Part shown: positions 16,634-24,513 of the stretch, piece by piece
Numbering within the stretch: the stretch's first letter is position 1
Layout: each line of letters begins with the position of its first letter
DNA from: Rubrivivax sp. SCN 71-131
GTDB lineage: Bacteria; Pseudomonadota; Gammaproteobacteria; Burkholderiales; Burkholderiaceae_C
Length of the DNA stretch: 64,000 nt
Direction of reading: 5' to 3'
Assembly (NCBI GenBank): GCA_001724995.1
Contig: MEFD01000013.1
Coordinates: 248,001 to 312,000 of the forward strand
The notes under the pieces: model-generated
Told to the model about the DNA's origin: nothing
Database searches by the model: none
The model's input: the letters and a program-made list of their open reading frames with translations, nothing else
Translations under genes and position numbers: made by a program

Positions 16634-17010
16634 TGCGGCTGCTGCTGGACACGCACGTCTTCCTGTGGGCGGTGGTGGCCTCGCCGCTGCTGAAGCCGGC
16701 GACGCGTCGCATCATCGAAGCCGCCGATGAAGTCCACGTGTCGGCGGCTTCGATTTGGGAGATCGCCATCAAGGTCCGGCTGGGCAAGCTGAGGGCCGAT
16801 CCTGCCGAGCTGGTGACGGCCATCGACGCCAGCGGATTCGTCGAACTGCCGGTGCGTGCCGTGCACACCGCAGGCGTGGCCCAACTGGCCCTGCACCACC
16901 ACGACCCGTTCGACCGGCTGCTCGTGGCACAAGCGCTGGCCGAGCCCCTGCGGCTGCTGACGGCCGATGCGGCTCTGGCCGCCTACGGGGACATCGTGCT
17001 TCCGGTGTGA
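16633..17010 (+). CDS. vapC: PIN-domain ribonuclease toxin, VapC-like
   Basis: 125-residue PIN domain. Acidic residues expected for the metal site are present: Asp6 in LLLDTHVFLW, Glu in SIWEIAIK, Asp in HHHDPFDRLLVAQA and Asp in LLTADAAL. The HDPFDRLLVAQA motif is typical of the subgroup paired with Phd-type antitoxins. Such toxins cut specific RNAs, often tRNA or rRNA. The gene starts within the antitoxin stop codon, and its own stop overlaps the GTG start of the next glycosyltransferase, so toxin and polysaccharide synthesis appear to be co-translated. Confidence 0.93.
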   Translation: MRLLLDTHVFLWAVVASPLLKPATRRIIEAADEVHVSAASIWEIAIKVRLGKLRADPAELVTAIDASGFVELPVRAVHTAGVAQLALHHHDPFDRLLVAQALAEPLRLLTADAALAAYGDIVLPV

Positions 17011-17900
17011 ACCCCTCCGGCGTCACCGCCGTGGTGGTGAGCTACCACCCCGAACCCGAAGCGCTGGCGCAACTGCTGGTGGCGCTCGCGCCGCAGGTGC
17101 AGGCCATCGTCGTCGTCGACAACGCGAGCCCCGCGCCGCCCCGGGTGCCGGCGCCGGCGCGGCTGATCCGGCTGGGCCGCAACGAAGGCGTGGCGCGCGC
17201 GCAGAACCTCGGCGTGCAGGCGGCATTCGAGGGCGACGCACAGTTCGTGCTGCTGCTCGACCAGGACAGCCTGCCGGCACCGGACATGGTGGCACAACTG
17301 CGCCGGGCACTGGATGACGCCAGCGCGCAGGGCCTGCGCGTGGCGGCGGCCGGGCCGCTGATCGTCGACCCGGCGGGGGGCAGCGAGGGCTTCGTGCGCT
17401 TTCGCGATGGCCGCTATGTCGCGGTGGCGCCCAGCGGAGCCGGGCACTGGATCGACTGCGACCTGCTGATCGCCTCGGGGACGCTGATCCCGCGCGCCGC
17501 GTGGCACGACATCGGGCCGATGGACGAGGGGCTGTTCATCGACAAGGTCGACACCGAGTGGTGTTTGCGCGCAGCCTGGCGCGGCTGGCGGCTGATCGGC
17601 GTGCCGGCGGGGCGCTTGCGGCATCGGCTGGGGCAGCGGCAGATCCGCGTGTGGTTCGGGCGCTGGCGCAGTCTGGCGCTGCATCAGCCGTTTCGCTACT
17701 ACTACATCTGGCGCAACGGGCTGCTGCTTCGACGACGGGCGCATGCGACCGCGGCGTGGAAGCGCGCCGATGCGCGGCAGCTGCTGTCGCTGCTGCTCTA
17801 CTTCGGCATGCTGGCGCCGGGGCGGTGGGCACGGCTGCGGATGATGGGGCGGGGTCTGGTTGATGGCTGGCGCGAAAGGCGGGGCGCCCTGGAGCCGTAA
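17007..17900 (+). CDS. Family 2 glycosyltransferase, rhamnosyltransferase-like
   Basis: 297 residues of GT-A fold: VTAVVVSYHPEPEALAQLL, VVDNASP, RNEGVARAQNLGV, the donor and metal motif FVLLLDQDS near residue 88, then GTLIPRAAWHDIGPMDEGLFIDKVDTEWCLRA. This subgroup (RfbF/WbbL-like) commonly transfers rhamnose from dTDP-rhamnose, but that is family knowledge and not proven here. The GTG at 17007 overlaps the vapC stop (GTGA). A weaker in-frame ATG is not available nearby. No rml genes lie in the window. Confidence 0.87.
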   Translation: MNPSGVTAVVVSYHPEPEALAQLLVALAPQVQAIVVVDNASPAPPRVPAPARLIRLGRNEGVARAQNLGVQAAFEGDAQFVLLLDQDSLPAPDMVAQLRRALDDASAQGLRVAAAGPLIVDPAGGSEGFVRFRDGRYVAVAPSGAGHWIDCDLLIASGTLIPRAAWHDIGPMDEGLFIDKVDTEWCLRAAWRGWRLIGVPAGRLRHRLGQRQIRVWFGRWRSLALHQPFRYYYIWRNGLLLRRRAHATAAWKRADARQLLSLLLYFGMLAPGRWARLRMMGRGLVDGWRERRGALEP

Positions 17901-17909
17901 CGGGGCGTC

Positions 17910-17941
17910 AGCCATGGGTCGCCACAAGCCATGGGTCGCCA
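17910..17941. repeat. Tandem 15-base direct repeat upstream of the WsaF-like gene
   Basis: AGCCATGGGTCGCCA occurs twice, at 17910-17924 and 17927-17941, a 17-base period. It lies between the GT2 stop and the next gene. A -10-like TAAAAT follows at 17955-17960. The placement fits an operator or part of a promoter for the downstream operon, but nothing further supports a function. Confidence 0.6.
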
Positions 17942-18003
17942 GGTGCCGCAAACGTAAAATGGCCGGTTGACCGAGCGACGCCACGCCGCCCACTTCCCGC
18001 ACC

Positions 18004-19326
18004 TTGCCCCCTCACGCCTTGCATCCGCTGGCCAAGCTGCAGTCCTACCGTCGGCGATTCGGTTGGCGGGCGACCCTTTCGAGACTGTGGATCGAGGCAG
18101 GTCGCCTGTTCGCTTCACCAGGGCAGGTCCTGCCACCGGGTGCGCCGCTGGATCCGCGCGCCAGGCTCGACTGGGCGCCGCCCATGCCGCCGCCGTCGCG
18201 AAGGCAATCAGCGCCGCTCTTCTACCGCATCCCGGGCGGTCACCGTCGACGTGTCACGCTGCTGTGCCAACGCCTCAACGCCGAGGATCCGTCCGAGGGG
18301 ACGAGGGCCGCGTTGGCGCTCGCCGTGGCGGCCGCGAACCGCATGCGCGCTGACCTGCGCCTGATTGCCACGCAGCAGCCGATCGCGCCCCACGCGCTGA
18401 GCGCGCTGCTGGGCAGGCAGGGCCTTGCCGTACTCGGCGAGTGCAGTCTCTTCGGCCCGGTGACGTCGTGCTCGAGCGACGAGTTCGACCACTTCGACGG
18501 CGAACTGGTGCTCGCAGCGTCCTGCCGATGCGCCGCCGACGCCCTCGCCGAACTGCCCGTCGAAGACCTGGTTTGCCTGCTGCACGCCGATGACCCCGAT
18601 CTGCCCGGCGCCGTCCCGGATCAGGCCGGAGCCGGTGCGCTGCTCGGACGCACGGACCTGCGCTTTGCGATCTGCACGCAGACCTTCAAGCAGCACCTGG
18701 TCGGCCGCGGCTTCACGCATCTGATGCGCCATGCCCCCAGTTTCGAACCGACGCCTGCGCTCGCTGTCGCCGTGCCGGAGCCGTCGAACGACCGGCGGCG
18801 CGCATTCCTCTTCGAGGTGACGGCGCCGGTGGATCGGGAGCGGTTCGCGATCGGCCTGCAAGCCATCGAACGGGCACTGGACCTGGGCGTCCTCGATGCG
18901 CAAGGCTGGGACTTGCTGTTCGCCGCGCCGGACCTGCCGCAGGTCATCCTGGGTAACGGCCAGCGACCGACGTCGTTCGATCATCTCGATGCATCCGCCG
19001 CCTGGCAGGCGCGGCAGCGTGCCGTCCTGGCCCTTCGGCTGCCGCTCCCCAACGCAGCGCAGCAAGCCCCCTTGGGCGTGGCGGCACCTCATGCCGTCGT
19101 CGTGCTCGCGAGCACGACCGGCGTCAACGACGCCGCGTCCGCCATGTCGCCTGCCGTCATCCGCTGCGCGCTCGAATGCGAGGCGATGGTGGAGGCCTTG
19201 CGCCGTGGCGTCGAACGACTGCGCGACGACGCGTCGCGACCCCAGCGCCCGGTCCCGCCCGAGAGCACCGGCAACGAATCGCTGAGCCTGGAAGACATGG
19301 CCGGGCAATTGACGGCCGTCCGCTGA
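18004..19326 (+). CDS. WsaF-like rhamnosyltransferase (GT-B), full-length copy
   Basis: 440 residues. The N-terminal region has a basic amphipathic start (KLQSYRRRFGWRATLSRLW) and a domain at about 80-249 (HRRRVTLLCQRL, LVCLLHADDPD, ICTQTFKQHLVGRGF, HAPSFEP). The C-terminal domain (about 255-415) has FLFEVTAPVDRERFAIGLQAIERAL and a closing SPAVIRCALECEAMVEALRRGVERL, as in WsaF-type enzymes of S-layer glycan rhamnan synthesis. The start is uncertain: no ATG or GTG precedes the conserved part, so the TTG at 18004 is used. An ATG at 18184 would cut into sequence that looks coding. The stop shares a base with the next start. Its N-domain recurs at the end of the giant protein below. Confidence 0.68.
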   Translation: MPPHALHPLAKLQSYRRRFGWRATLSRLWIEAGRLFASPGQVLPPGAPLDPRARLDWAPPMPPPSRRQSAPLFYRIPGGHRRRVTLLCQRLNAEDPSEGTRAALALAVAAANRMRADLRLIATQQPIAPHALSALLGRQGLAVLGECSLFGPVTSCSSDEFDHFDGELVLAASCRCAADALAELPVEDLVCLLHADDPDLPGAVPDQAGAGALLGRTDLRFAICTQTFKQHLVGRGFTHLMRHAPSFEPTPALAVAVPEPSNDRRRAFLFEVTAPVDRERFAIGLQAIERALDLGVLDAQGWDLLFAAPDLPQVILGNGQRPTSFDHLDASAAWQARQRAVLALRLPLPNAAQQAPLGVAAPHAVVVLASTTGVNDAASAMSPAVIRCALECEAMVEALRRGVERLRDDASRPQRPVPPESTGNESLSLEDMAGQLTAVR

Positions 19327-20492
19327 TGTTCGCCCCGACAGTTCCCGCGCAGCCCTACGCCGACCCGTGGCTGTCGCCGACTCAGGATCGGCTGGCCATG
19401 CTCGCCCGCGGCGAACGCCGGGTCGCCTACTACTACGAGGAGCCCAACACCAGCACGTTCCGCTACCGCGCCTACAACATGGCGCAGGTGCTCAACGCCC
19501 AGCCGGGTTCCCACTACGCGGCGAGCTACTTCTTCCGTCGCGATCTGGTGGCGATGCAGGAGATCGTCGACCACGCCGATGTTCTGGTCGTCTGCCGATC
19601 CGGCTACGAGCACCGGCTGGCGCGCTTGATGGAGCGGTTCACGCGTCTGCGCAAGCCCGTGCTGTTCGACGTCGACGATCTCGTGATCGACACCCGGCAC
19701 GCCCACTTGTTGATCGGGACGCTGGGCCTGGACAAGGATGACCCCCGCATCTGGGACGACTGGTTCGGCATGATCGCGAGGATGCGCGCCACGCTGGAGC
19801 GCTGTGACGGCGTCATCACCACCAACGCTTTCCTGGCTGCCCGCATCCACGAGTTCACGGGCAAGCCGACGGTGGTCGCCCCCAACTTCATGAACCGCGA
19901 GCAACTGGCCATCTCGCAGCGCCTGTGGACCGCAAAGCATGATGCCGGATTCGCGACGACGGCGCCCCCGCTGCTGGGCTACTTCAGCGGCACGCCCTCG
20001 CACCAGCGCGACTATGCCACCGTCGAGCCGGCCATCGCACGACTGATGGCACGCCGGCCCGATCTCGGATTGACGCTGGTCGGGTTCATCGAGCCGGGGC
20101 CTGCGTTGGCGCCGTTCACCCGGCGCATTCAGCGCCAGCCCTTCATGGATTGGATCAACCTGCAACGACTCGTGGCGTCGGTCGAAGTCAACCTGATGCC
20201 GCTGCAGGCCAACGTCTTCACCGACTGCAAGTCGCCGCTGAAGTATTTCGAGGCTGCGGCTGTCGGCACGGTGAGCGTTGCGTCGCCGGCGGTCAACCAC
20301 ATCGCGTGCATCGACGACGGCGTCAACGGGCGCATCGCACGCGGCCACGACTGGGAGCAGCGGATCGAGGCGGTCCTCGAAGCGCCCGACAGCTATCGTG
20401 CAATGGCCGAAAGCGCCCGCGCCGACGCCGTCGTCCGTCACGCCTGGACGGAACAACTGCCGGCAATCCTGCAGGCCCTTGGATGGCACTGA
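18238..20492 (+). repeat. Duplicated WsaF-N plus GT4-like module, copy A
   Basis: This span encodes a WsaF-like N-domain followed at once by a GT4-like enzyme. The same two elements, in the same order, reading direction and TGATG junction, recur at 23911-25691. Shared landmarks are the APSFEP end of the N-domain and RRVAYYYEEPNTSTFRYR at residue 31 of the enzyme. Copy A retains the C-terminal half of the WsaF-like protein. Confidence 0.75.
19326..20492 (+). CDS. GT4-like glycosyltransferase, copy A
   Basis: 388 residues, GT-B fold. Near the N-terminus is RRVAYYYEEPNTSTFRYR (31-48), then VLVVCRSGYEHRLARL, FDVDDLVID (114-122), CDGVITTNAFLAARI, GYFSGTPSHQRDYATVEPAIARLM and the donor-site-like VFTDCKSPLKYFEAAAVGTVSVASP. 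It is clearly paralogous to the gene at 24513-25691, with most blocks matching residue for residue. The role is addition of a sugar to a surface glycan. Donor and linkage are unknown. ATG at 19326 overlaps the preceding stop. Confidence 0.85.
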   Translation: MFAPTVPAQPYADPWLSPTQDRLAMLARGERRVAYYYEEPNTSTFRYRAYNMAQVLNAQPGSHYAASYFFRRDLVAMQEIVDHADVLVVCRSGYEHRLARLMERFTRLRKPVLFDVDDLVIDTRHAHLLIGTLGLDKDDPRIWDDWFGMIARMRATLERCDGVITTNAFLAARIHEFTGKPTVVAPNFMNREQLAISQRLWTAKHDAGFATTAPPLLGYFSGTPSHQRDYATVEPAIARLMARRPDLGLTLVGFIEPGPALAPFTRRIQRQPFMDWINLQRLVASVEVNLMPLQANVFTDCKSPLKYFEAAAVGTVSVASPAVNHIACIDDGVNGRIARGHDWEQRIEAVLEAPDSYRAMAESARADAVVRHAWTEQLPAILQALGWH

Positions 20493-20511
20493 GCCGCCAC
20501 AGATCCCCGAC

Positions 20512-23500
20512 ATGAACGACACCGCCGCGCCGCTGGTCAGCATCATCATCCGAAGCATGGACAGGCCCAGTCTCGACGAGGCCATGCAGTCGGTGGCCGA
20601 TCAGACCTACGCATCCGTCGAGATCGTCGTCGTCAACGCCAAGGGGCCGGGACACCGGCCGCTCGGCATCCATTGGGGTCAGCGCCCGGTGCGCTGGGTG
20701 GACCTCGACGTGCCCTTGCCACGCAGCCGGGCAGCAAACGCGGGGCTGGATGCGGCCGCCGGTCACTGGGTTGGCTTTCTCGACGACGACGACATCCTGT
20801 TCCCGGAGCATTTGCAGGAACTGACGCGGGCGCTGGCTGCGGATCCGTCGCAGCGTTGCGCCTACGCCAACACCCGTGTGGAGTTCTATCAGGACGGGGA
20901 GGATCGACCCAGCAGCGTCTACGAACAACGCCAGGCCTTCGACCGCTACAGGCTGTGGGGACGCAACTTCCTGCCCATCCATTGCGTCCTCTTCGAGCGC
21001 AGCCTGCTGGCGCAGGGCTGTCGCGTCGACGAGAGCCTGGACGTCTATGAGGACTGGGACTTCTGGAGCCAATTGTCCCGGCACACTGAATTCCTGCACG
21101 TCGATCGGACCACCTGCTGCTATCGCAACTTCGGACACTCGGGCTTTGGCGCCATCCCGGCCGAGGACCTGGTCCGTAAGGGCATGGCGCGCTACTTCGA
21201 CAAGTGGCGGTCGCGCTGGTCGGGCGCGGAACTGCACCGGGTCGTCGACTGCCGTGAAGCCATCATGCAGGCTCGGGAACAGGATCTCGTCCAGCTGCAA
21301 CGGCAACTGACGGACGAGCGGTCGGAAGCGGTGCTGCGTACGCAGGAACTGGTCGAACGGATCGATCTGGCGAGACGCGATCACGAGTTGGAACGAGAGG
21401 CCTGGCAACAGGCCTCCTCGACTCAGGAACGGCAGCTGCAGCAGGCCCACAAGCAGGTCGGTGAATTGACCCTGCAGCTGGGCAACCTGAACGACGAACT
21501 CAGGCAAGCGCACCTGGACACGACGCGAATCCAGGAACAACTTCAAGCCAGCCGTGGCGAGGTGCAGGGGATTCTGGCGTCCCGGTCATGGCGCCTGATG
21601 GCTCCGTACCGCGGAGCCGGCATGCTGCTCAGACAGGCACGACGCGCGCAGCAGCTCGGACGCACCTACATGCGCTCCCATGGTGGCGTGCTGCGCGGAG
21701 GCCTGCGGCTGTTGCGCGTCAGCGCCCGTGTCCTGCTCACCCAGGGCCCGCGTGGCGTGCTCGCCGCCGCCCGCTGCCGCGCTGCGGACGGAAGCACGCC
21801 AGCCCCCCCGCGCCCCGCCACGCCTCTGCTGTTGCCGTGCGTGCTCGGCCACAAACTGGTAATCCACCGGCAGCCGGTCGACATCATCGTCTGCGTGCAC
21901 AACGCGCTGGACGACGTAAGGCGTTGTCTCGAATCGGTCCGCCTGCATACGCCTGCCCCTTACCGTCTGGTGCTGGTCGACGATGGCAGCGAGGCGCCGA
22001 CACGCGACTATCTGGCCGCCTATGCCAGGCAACACGATGCCCGACTGCTGCGCAACGAGGTCGCGCAAGGGTATACGCTGGCTGCCAATCAGGGCATGCG
22101 GTGCTCGTCGGCGCCCTACCTCGTGCTCCTCAACAGCGACACGATCGTCGGCAAGGACTGGCTCGACCGCATGGTGATGTGCGCCGAGTCCGATCCGATG
22201 ATCGGCATCGTCGGCCCGCTGAGCAACACGGCATCCTGGCAATCGATCCCCGAGATCGCCCGCAACGGCGACTGGTCGGACAATCCATTGCCGGCCGACA
22301 TGGACATCGCCGACATGGCCCGATGGGTCGCGCAGTCCTCCAGCCAGTCGTACCCGCGCCTGAAATTCCTCAACGGCTTCTGTCTGCTCATCAAGCGTTC
22401 GCTGATCGAAAGCATCGGCCTGTTCGACGAGGAGGTCTTCGGCAAGGGCTTCGGCGAGGAGAACGACTACAGCCTTCGCGCCGGCAAGGCCGGGTTCAGC
22501 CTGGCCGTGGCCGACGACGTCTACGTCCATCATGCGCAATCGAAGAGTTATTCGAACGAGCGCCGGCGCCTGCTGGTCAAGGCTGCCGACGAGGCGCTGT
22601 TGCGCAAGCATGGCCAACCCCTGATCGACGCCGGCGTTCACGTGTGCCGGTTCGACCGCACGATGGAGGGCATTCGCAGCCACGCGGCCCAACTCCCAAT
22701 CCGGCACACGCTCACGGAGCAGGCGCGCAGGCGCTGGGCGGGCCGCCGGGTCATCTTCGTGTTGCCTGTGCGGGATCCCGGCGGCGGCACCAACGTGGTG
22801 TTGTGCGAGGCGCGCGCGATGCAGCGCATGGGGGTCGAAGTCCACCTGATCAATTTCGAGGCCAATCGCGCCGCATTCGAGGCCGGGCATCCCGACCTTC
22901 CCTTCCCGCTTCTCTATGCTGCCGACGAAGCTTCCGTCGCCCGCCTGTGCCATGGGTTCGACGCGGTGGTCGCCACGCTCAATGTCTCGGTGTTCTGGAT
23001 CGAGCCGCTGCGCCACGCCGATCCGCCGCCGGTGCTCGGCTACTACGTGCAGGACTTCGAGCCCAGCTTCTACCGCCTCGACTCGGAGGGTTACGAGGGC
23101 GCGCTGCGGTCCTACACCGCGATTCCCGACATGGTGTGCATCACCAAGACACGCTGGAACGCGGACATCGTGCGCCAGCGCACGGGCAGGCAGTGCACGG
23201 TGATCGGGCCTTCGCTCGACGTCGACATGTACGTGCCGCGGCCCCGCCGTCGCGAAGCCTGGCCGCAGGCGCCGCTGCGCATCACCGCCATGATCAGGCC
23301 GTCGACCCCGCGGCGGTCACCGCTGTTGACGATGCAGGTGCTTCGGCGCATCGCCACCGAGTTCGGATCCCGGGTCGAGATCATCCTGTTCGGCGTCGAC
23401 GCGGCGGCTCCGGAGTTCAGAGCCTTGCCGTCCGACTTCCAATGGGCCAACGTCGGGGTGCTGGCGCCGCAGCAAATGGCCGTGCTGCTCAATGAAGTCG

Positions 23501-24513
23501 ACATCTTCGTGGACTTCTCGCAGTATCAAGCGATGGGTTTGACGGCCATGGAAGCCATGGCCTGCGGCGTCGCGGTGGTGGTGCCGGAAGCAGGCGGGGC
23601 GGACAGCTTCGCGGTGCACGAGCGCAATGCGCTGTTTGCCGACACCACCCGTGCCAACGCCTGCCATGCCGCACTGCACCGCCTTCTGACGGATCATGCG
23701 CTGCGTCAGTCCTTGCAGCGCCAGGCCGCGCTCGACGTGGCGACGCATGTGCCGGAGCGGGCGGCATCGCGGCTGCTCTCGGCCCTGTTCGCAGACGCGA
23801 CACCGGGCCGCCTCCCACTCGCAGCCGAGGACGCGCCTGACGGCCATGATGACCGCGGTGCTCCCTCACCCCCGCGCCTGCGGCCGTGGACGCCGCTGCA
23901 CGTGTTCCACACCCCGGCGCGCGGACGCCGGCGCATCACGCTGGTGCTGGATGCCGTCGCCACCAGCAGCCCGTTCGATGCCGCCAACACCGCCATCATC
24001 CTGGGCCTGCTGCTGGCGCGACGCTGCGCGGCTGATCTGCGTCTGGTCACGCGCATCGAACCCGCGCAGCCGGCCGCTCTGCAGGCCTTGCTGCAAGCCT
24101 GTGGCGAAGCCCTGCAGGGTGAGGTGCAGGCTTCTTTCCTGCCCGCCCAGGACGCCAAGGTCGAGCTGGACCTGATCGACGGGGAATTGCTGATCACCGA
24201 TGCGTGGTGGAACACCTCGGCCGCGCTCGCCGCCGTCGAGCCTGCACGCGTGGTCTATCTGCTGCAGTCGGACGAACGCCTGGCCGCTGCCGACGACGAG
24301 ACCCGCCAGCGTTGCGAAGAGCTGCTGCGCCGCCGCGACCTGCAATGCCTGATCCGCACCGCCACGCTCAAGCATCACTTCGTGCACGGCGGCCTCCCCC
24401 ACTTCGAGGTGCAGGCGCCGAGCTTCGAACCCGTGTCCGGCACTGCCGCGGCGAACAGGTCATGGTCGACCGCGCTCGCAACGGCCGTGGATCTGCTGGC
24501 CGGGAGGGTCTGA
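20512..24513 (+). CDS. Giant multi-domain glycosyltransferase (GT2, coiled coil, GT2, GT4, truncated WsaF-N)
   Basis: 1333 residues. Domain order: GT2 (about 8-245; VSIIIRSMDRPSLDEAMQSV, metal motif FLDDDD at 89-94, YEDWDFWSQL); a Gln/Glu-rich coiled coil (about 247-352) ending in ASRSWRLMAPYRG; a basic helical stretch; a second GT2 (about 454-735; VDIIVCVHNALDDVRRCLESV, LLNSDTIVG with NSD at 541-543, FGEENDYSLRAGKAGF); a GT4-like domain (about 744-1100; VIFVLPVRDPGGGTNVVL, GLTAMEAMACGVAVVVPEAGG); and a WsaF-N-like domain (about 1134-1307) that stops at APSFEP with only a 26-residue remnant after it. It probably makes several linkages of one repeat unit on one scaffold. Start ATG at 20512; the stop overlaps the next gene. 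Confidence 0.85.
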   Translation: MNDTAAPLVSIIIRSMDRPSLDEAMQSVADQTYASVEIVVVNAKGPGHRPLGIHWGQRPVRWVDLDVPLPRSRAANAGLDAAAGHWVGFLDDDDILFPEHLQELTRALAADPSQRCAYANTRVEFYQDGEDRPSSVYEQRQAFDRYRLWGRNFLPIHCVLFERSLLAQGCRVDESLDVYEDWDFWSQLSRHTEFLHVDRTTCCYRNFGHSGFGAIPAEDLVRKGMARYFDKWRSRWSGAELHRVVDCREAIMQAREQDLVQLQRQLTDERSEAVLRTQELVERIDLARRDHELEREAWQQASSTQERQLQQAHKQVGELTLQLGNLNDELRQAHLDTTRIQEQLQASRGEVQGILASRSWRLMAPYRGAGMLLRQARRAQQLGRTYMRSHGGVLRGGLRLLRVSARVLLTQGPRGVLAAARCRAADGSTPAPPRPATPLLLPCVLGHKLVIHRQPVDIIVCVHNALDDVRRCLESVRLHTPAPYRLVLVDDGSEAPTRDYLAAYARQHDARLLRNEVAQGYTLAANQGMRCSSAPYLVLLNSDTIVGKDWLDRMVMCAESDPMIGIVGPLSNTASWQSIPEIARNGDWSDNPLPADMDIADMARWVAQSSSQSYPRLKFLNGFCLLIKRSLIESIGLFDEEVFGKGFGEENDYSLRAGKAGFSLAVADDVYVHHAQSKSYSNERRRLLVKAADEALLRKHGQPLIDAGVHVCRFDRTMEGIRSHAAQLPIRHTLTEQARRRWAGRRVIFVLPVRDPGGGTNVVLCEARAMQRMGVEVHLINFEANRAAFEAGHPDLPFPLLYAADEASVARLCHGFDAVVATLNVSVFWIEPLRHADPPPVLGYYVQDFEPSFYRLDSEGYEGALRSYTAIPDMVCITKTRWNADIVRQRTGRQCTVIGPSLDVDMYVPRPRRREAWPQAPLRITAMIRPSTPRRSPLLTMQVLRRIATEFGSRVEIILFGVDAAAPEFRALPSDFQWANVGVLAPQQMAVLLNEVDIFVDFSQYQAMGLTAMEAMACGVAVVVPEAGGADSFAVHERNALFADTTRANACHAALHRLLTDHALRQSLQRQAALDVATHVPERAASRLLSALFADATPGRLPLAAEDAPDGHDDRGAPSPPRLRPWTPLHVFHTPARGRRRITLVLDAVATSSPFDAANTAIILGLLLARRCAADLRLVTRIEPAQPAALQALLQACGEALQGEVQASFLPAQDAKVELDLIDGELLITDAWWNTSAALAAVEPARVVYLLQSDERLAAADDETRQRCEELLRRRDLQCLIRTATLKHHFVHGGLPHFEVQAPSFEPVSGTAAANRSWSTALATAVDLLAGRV

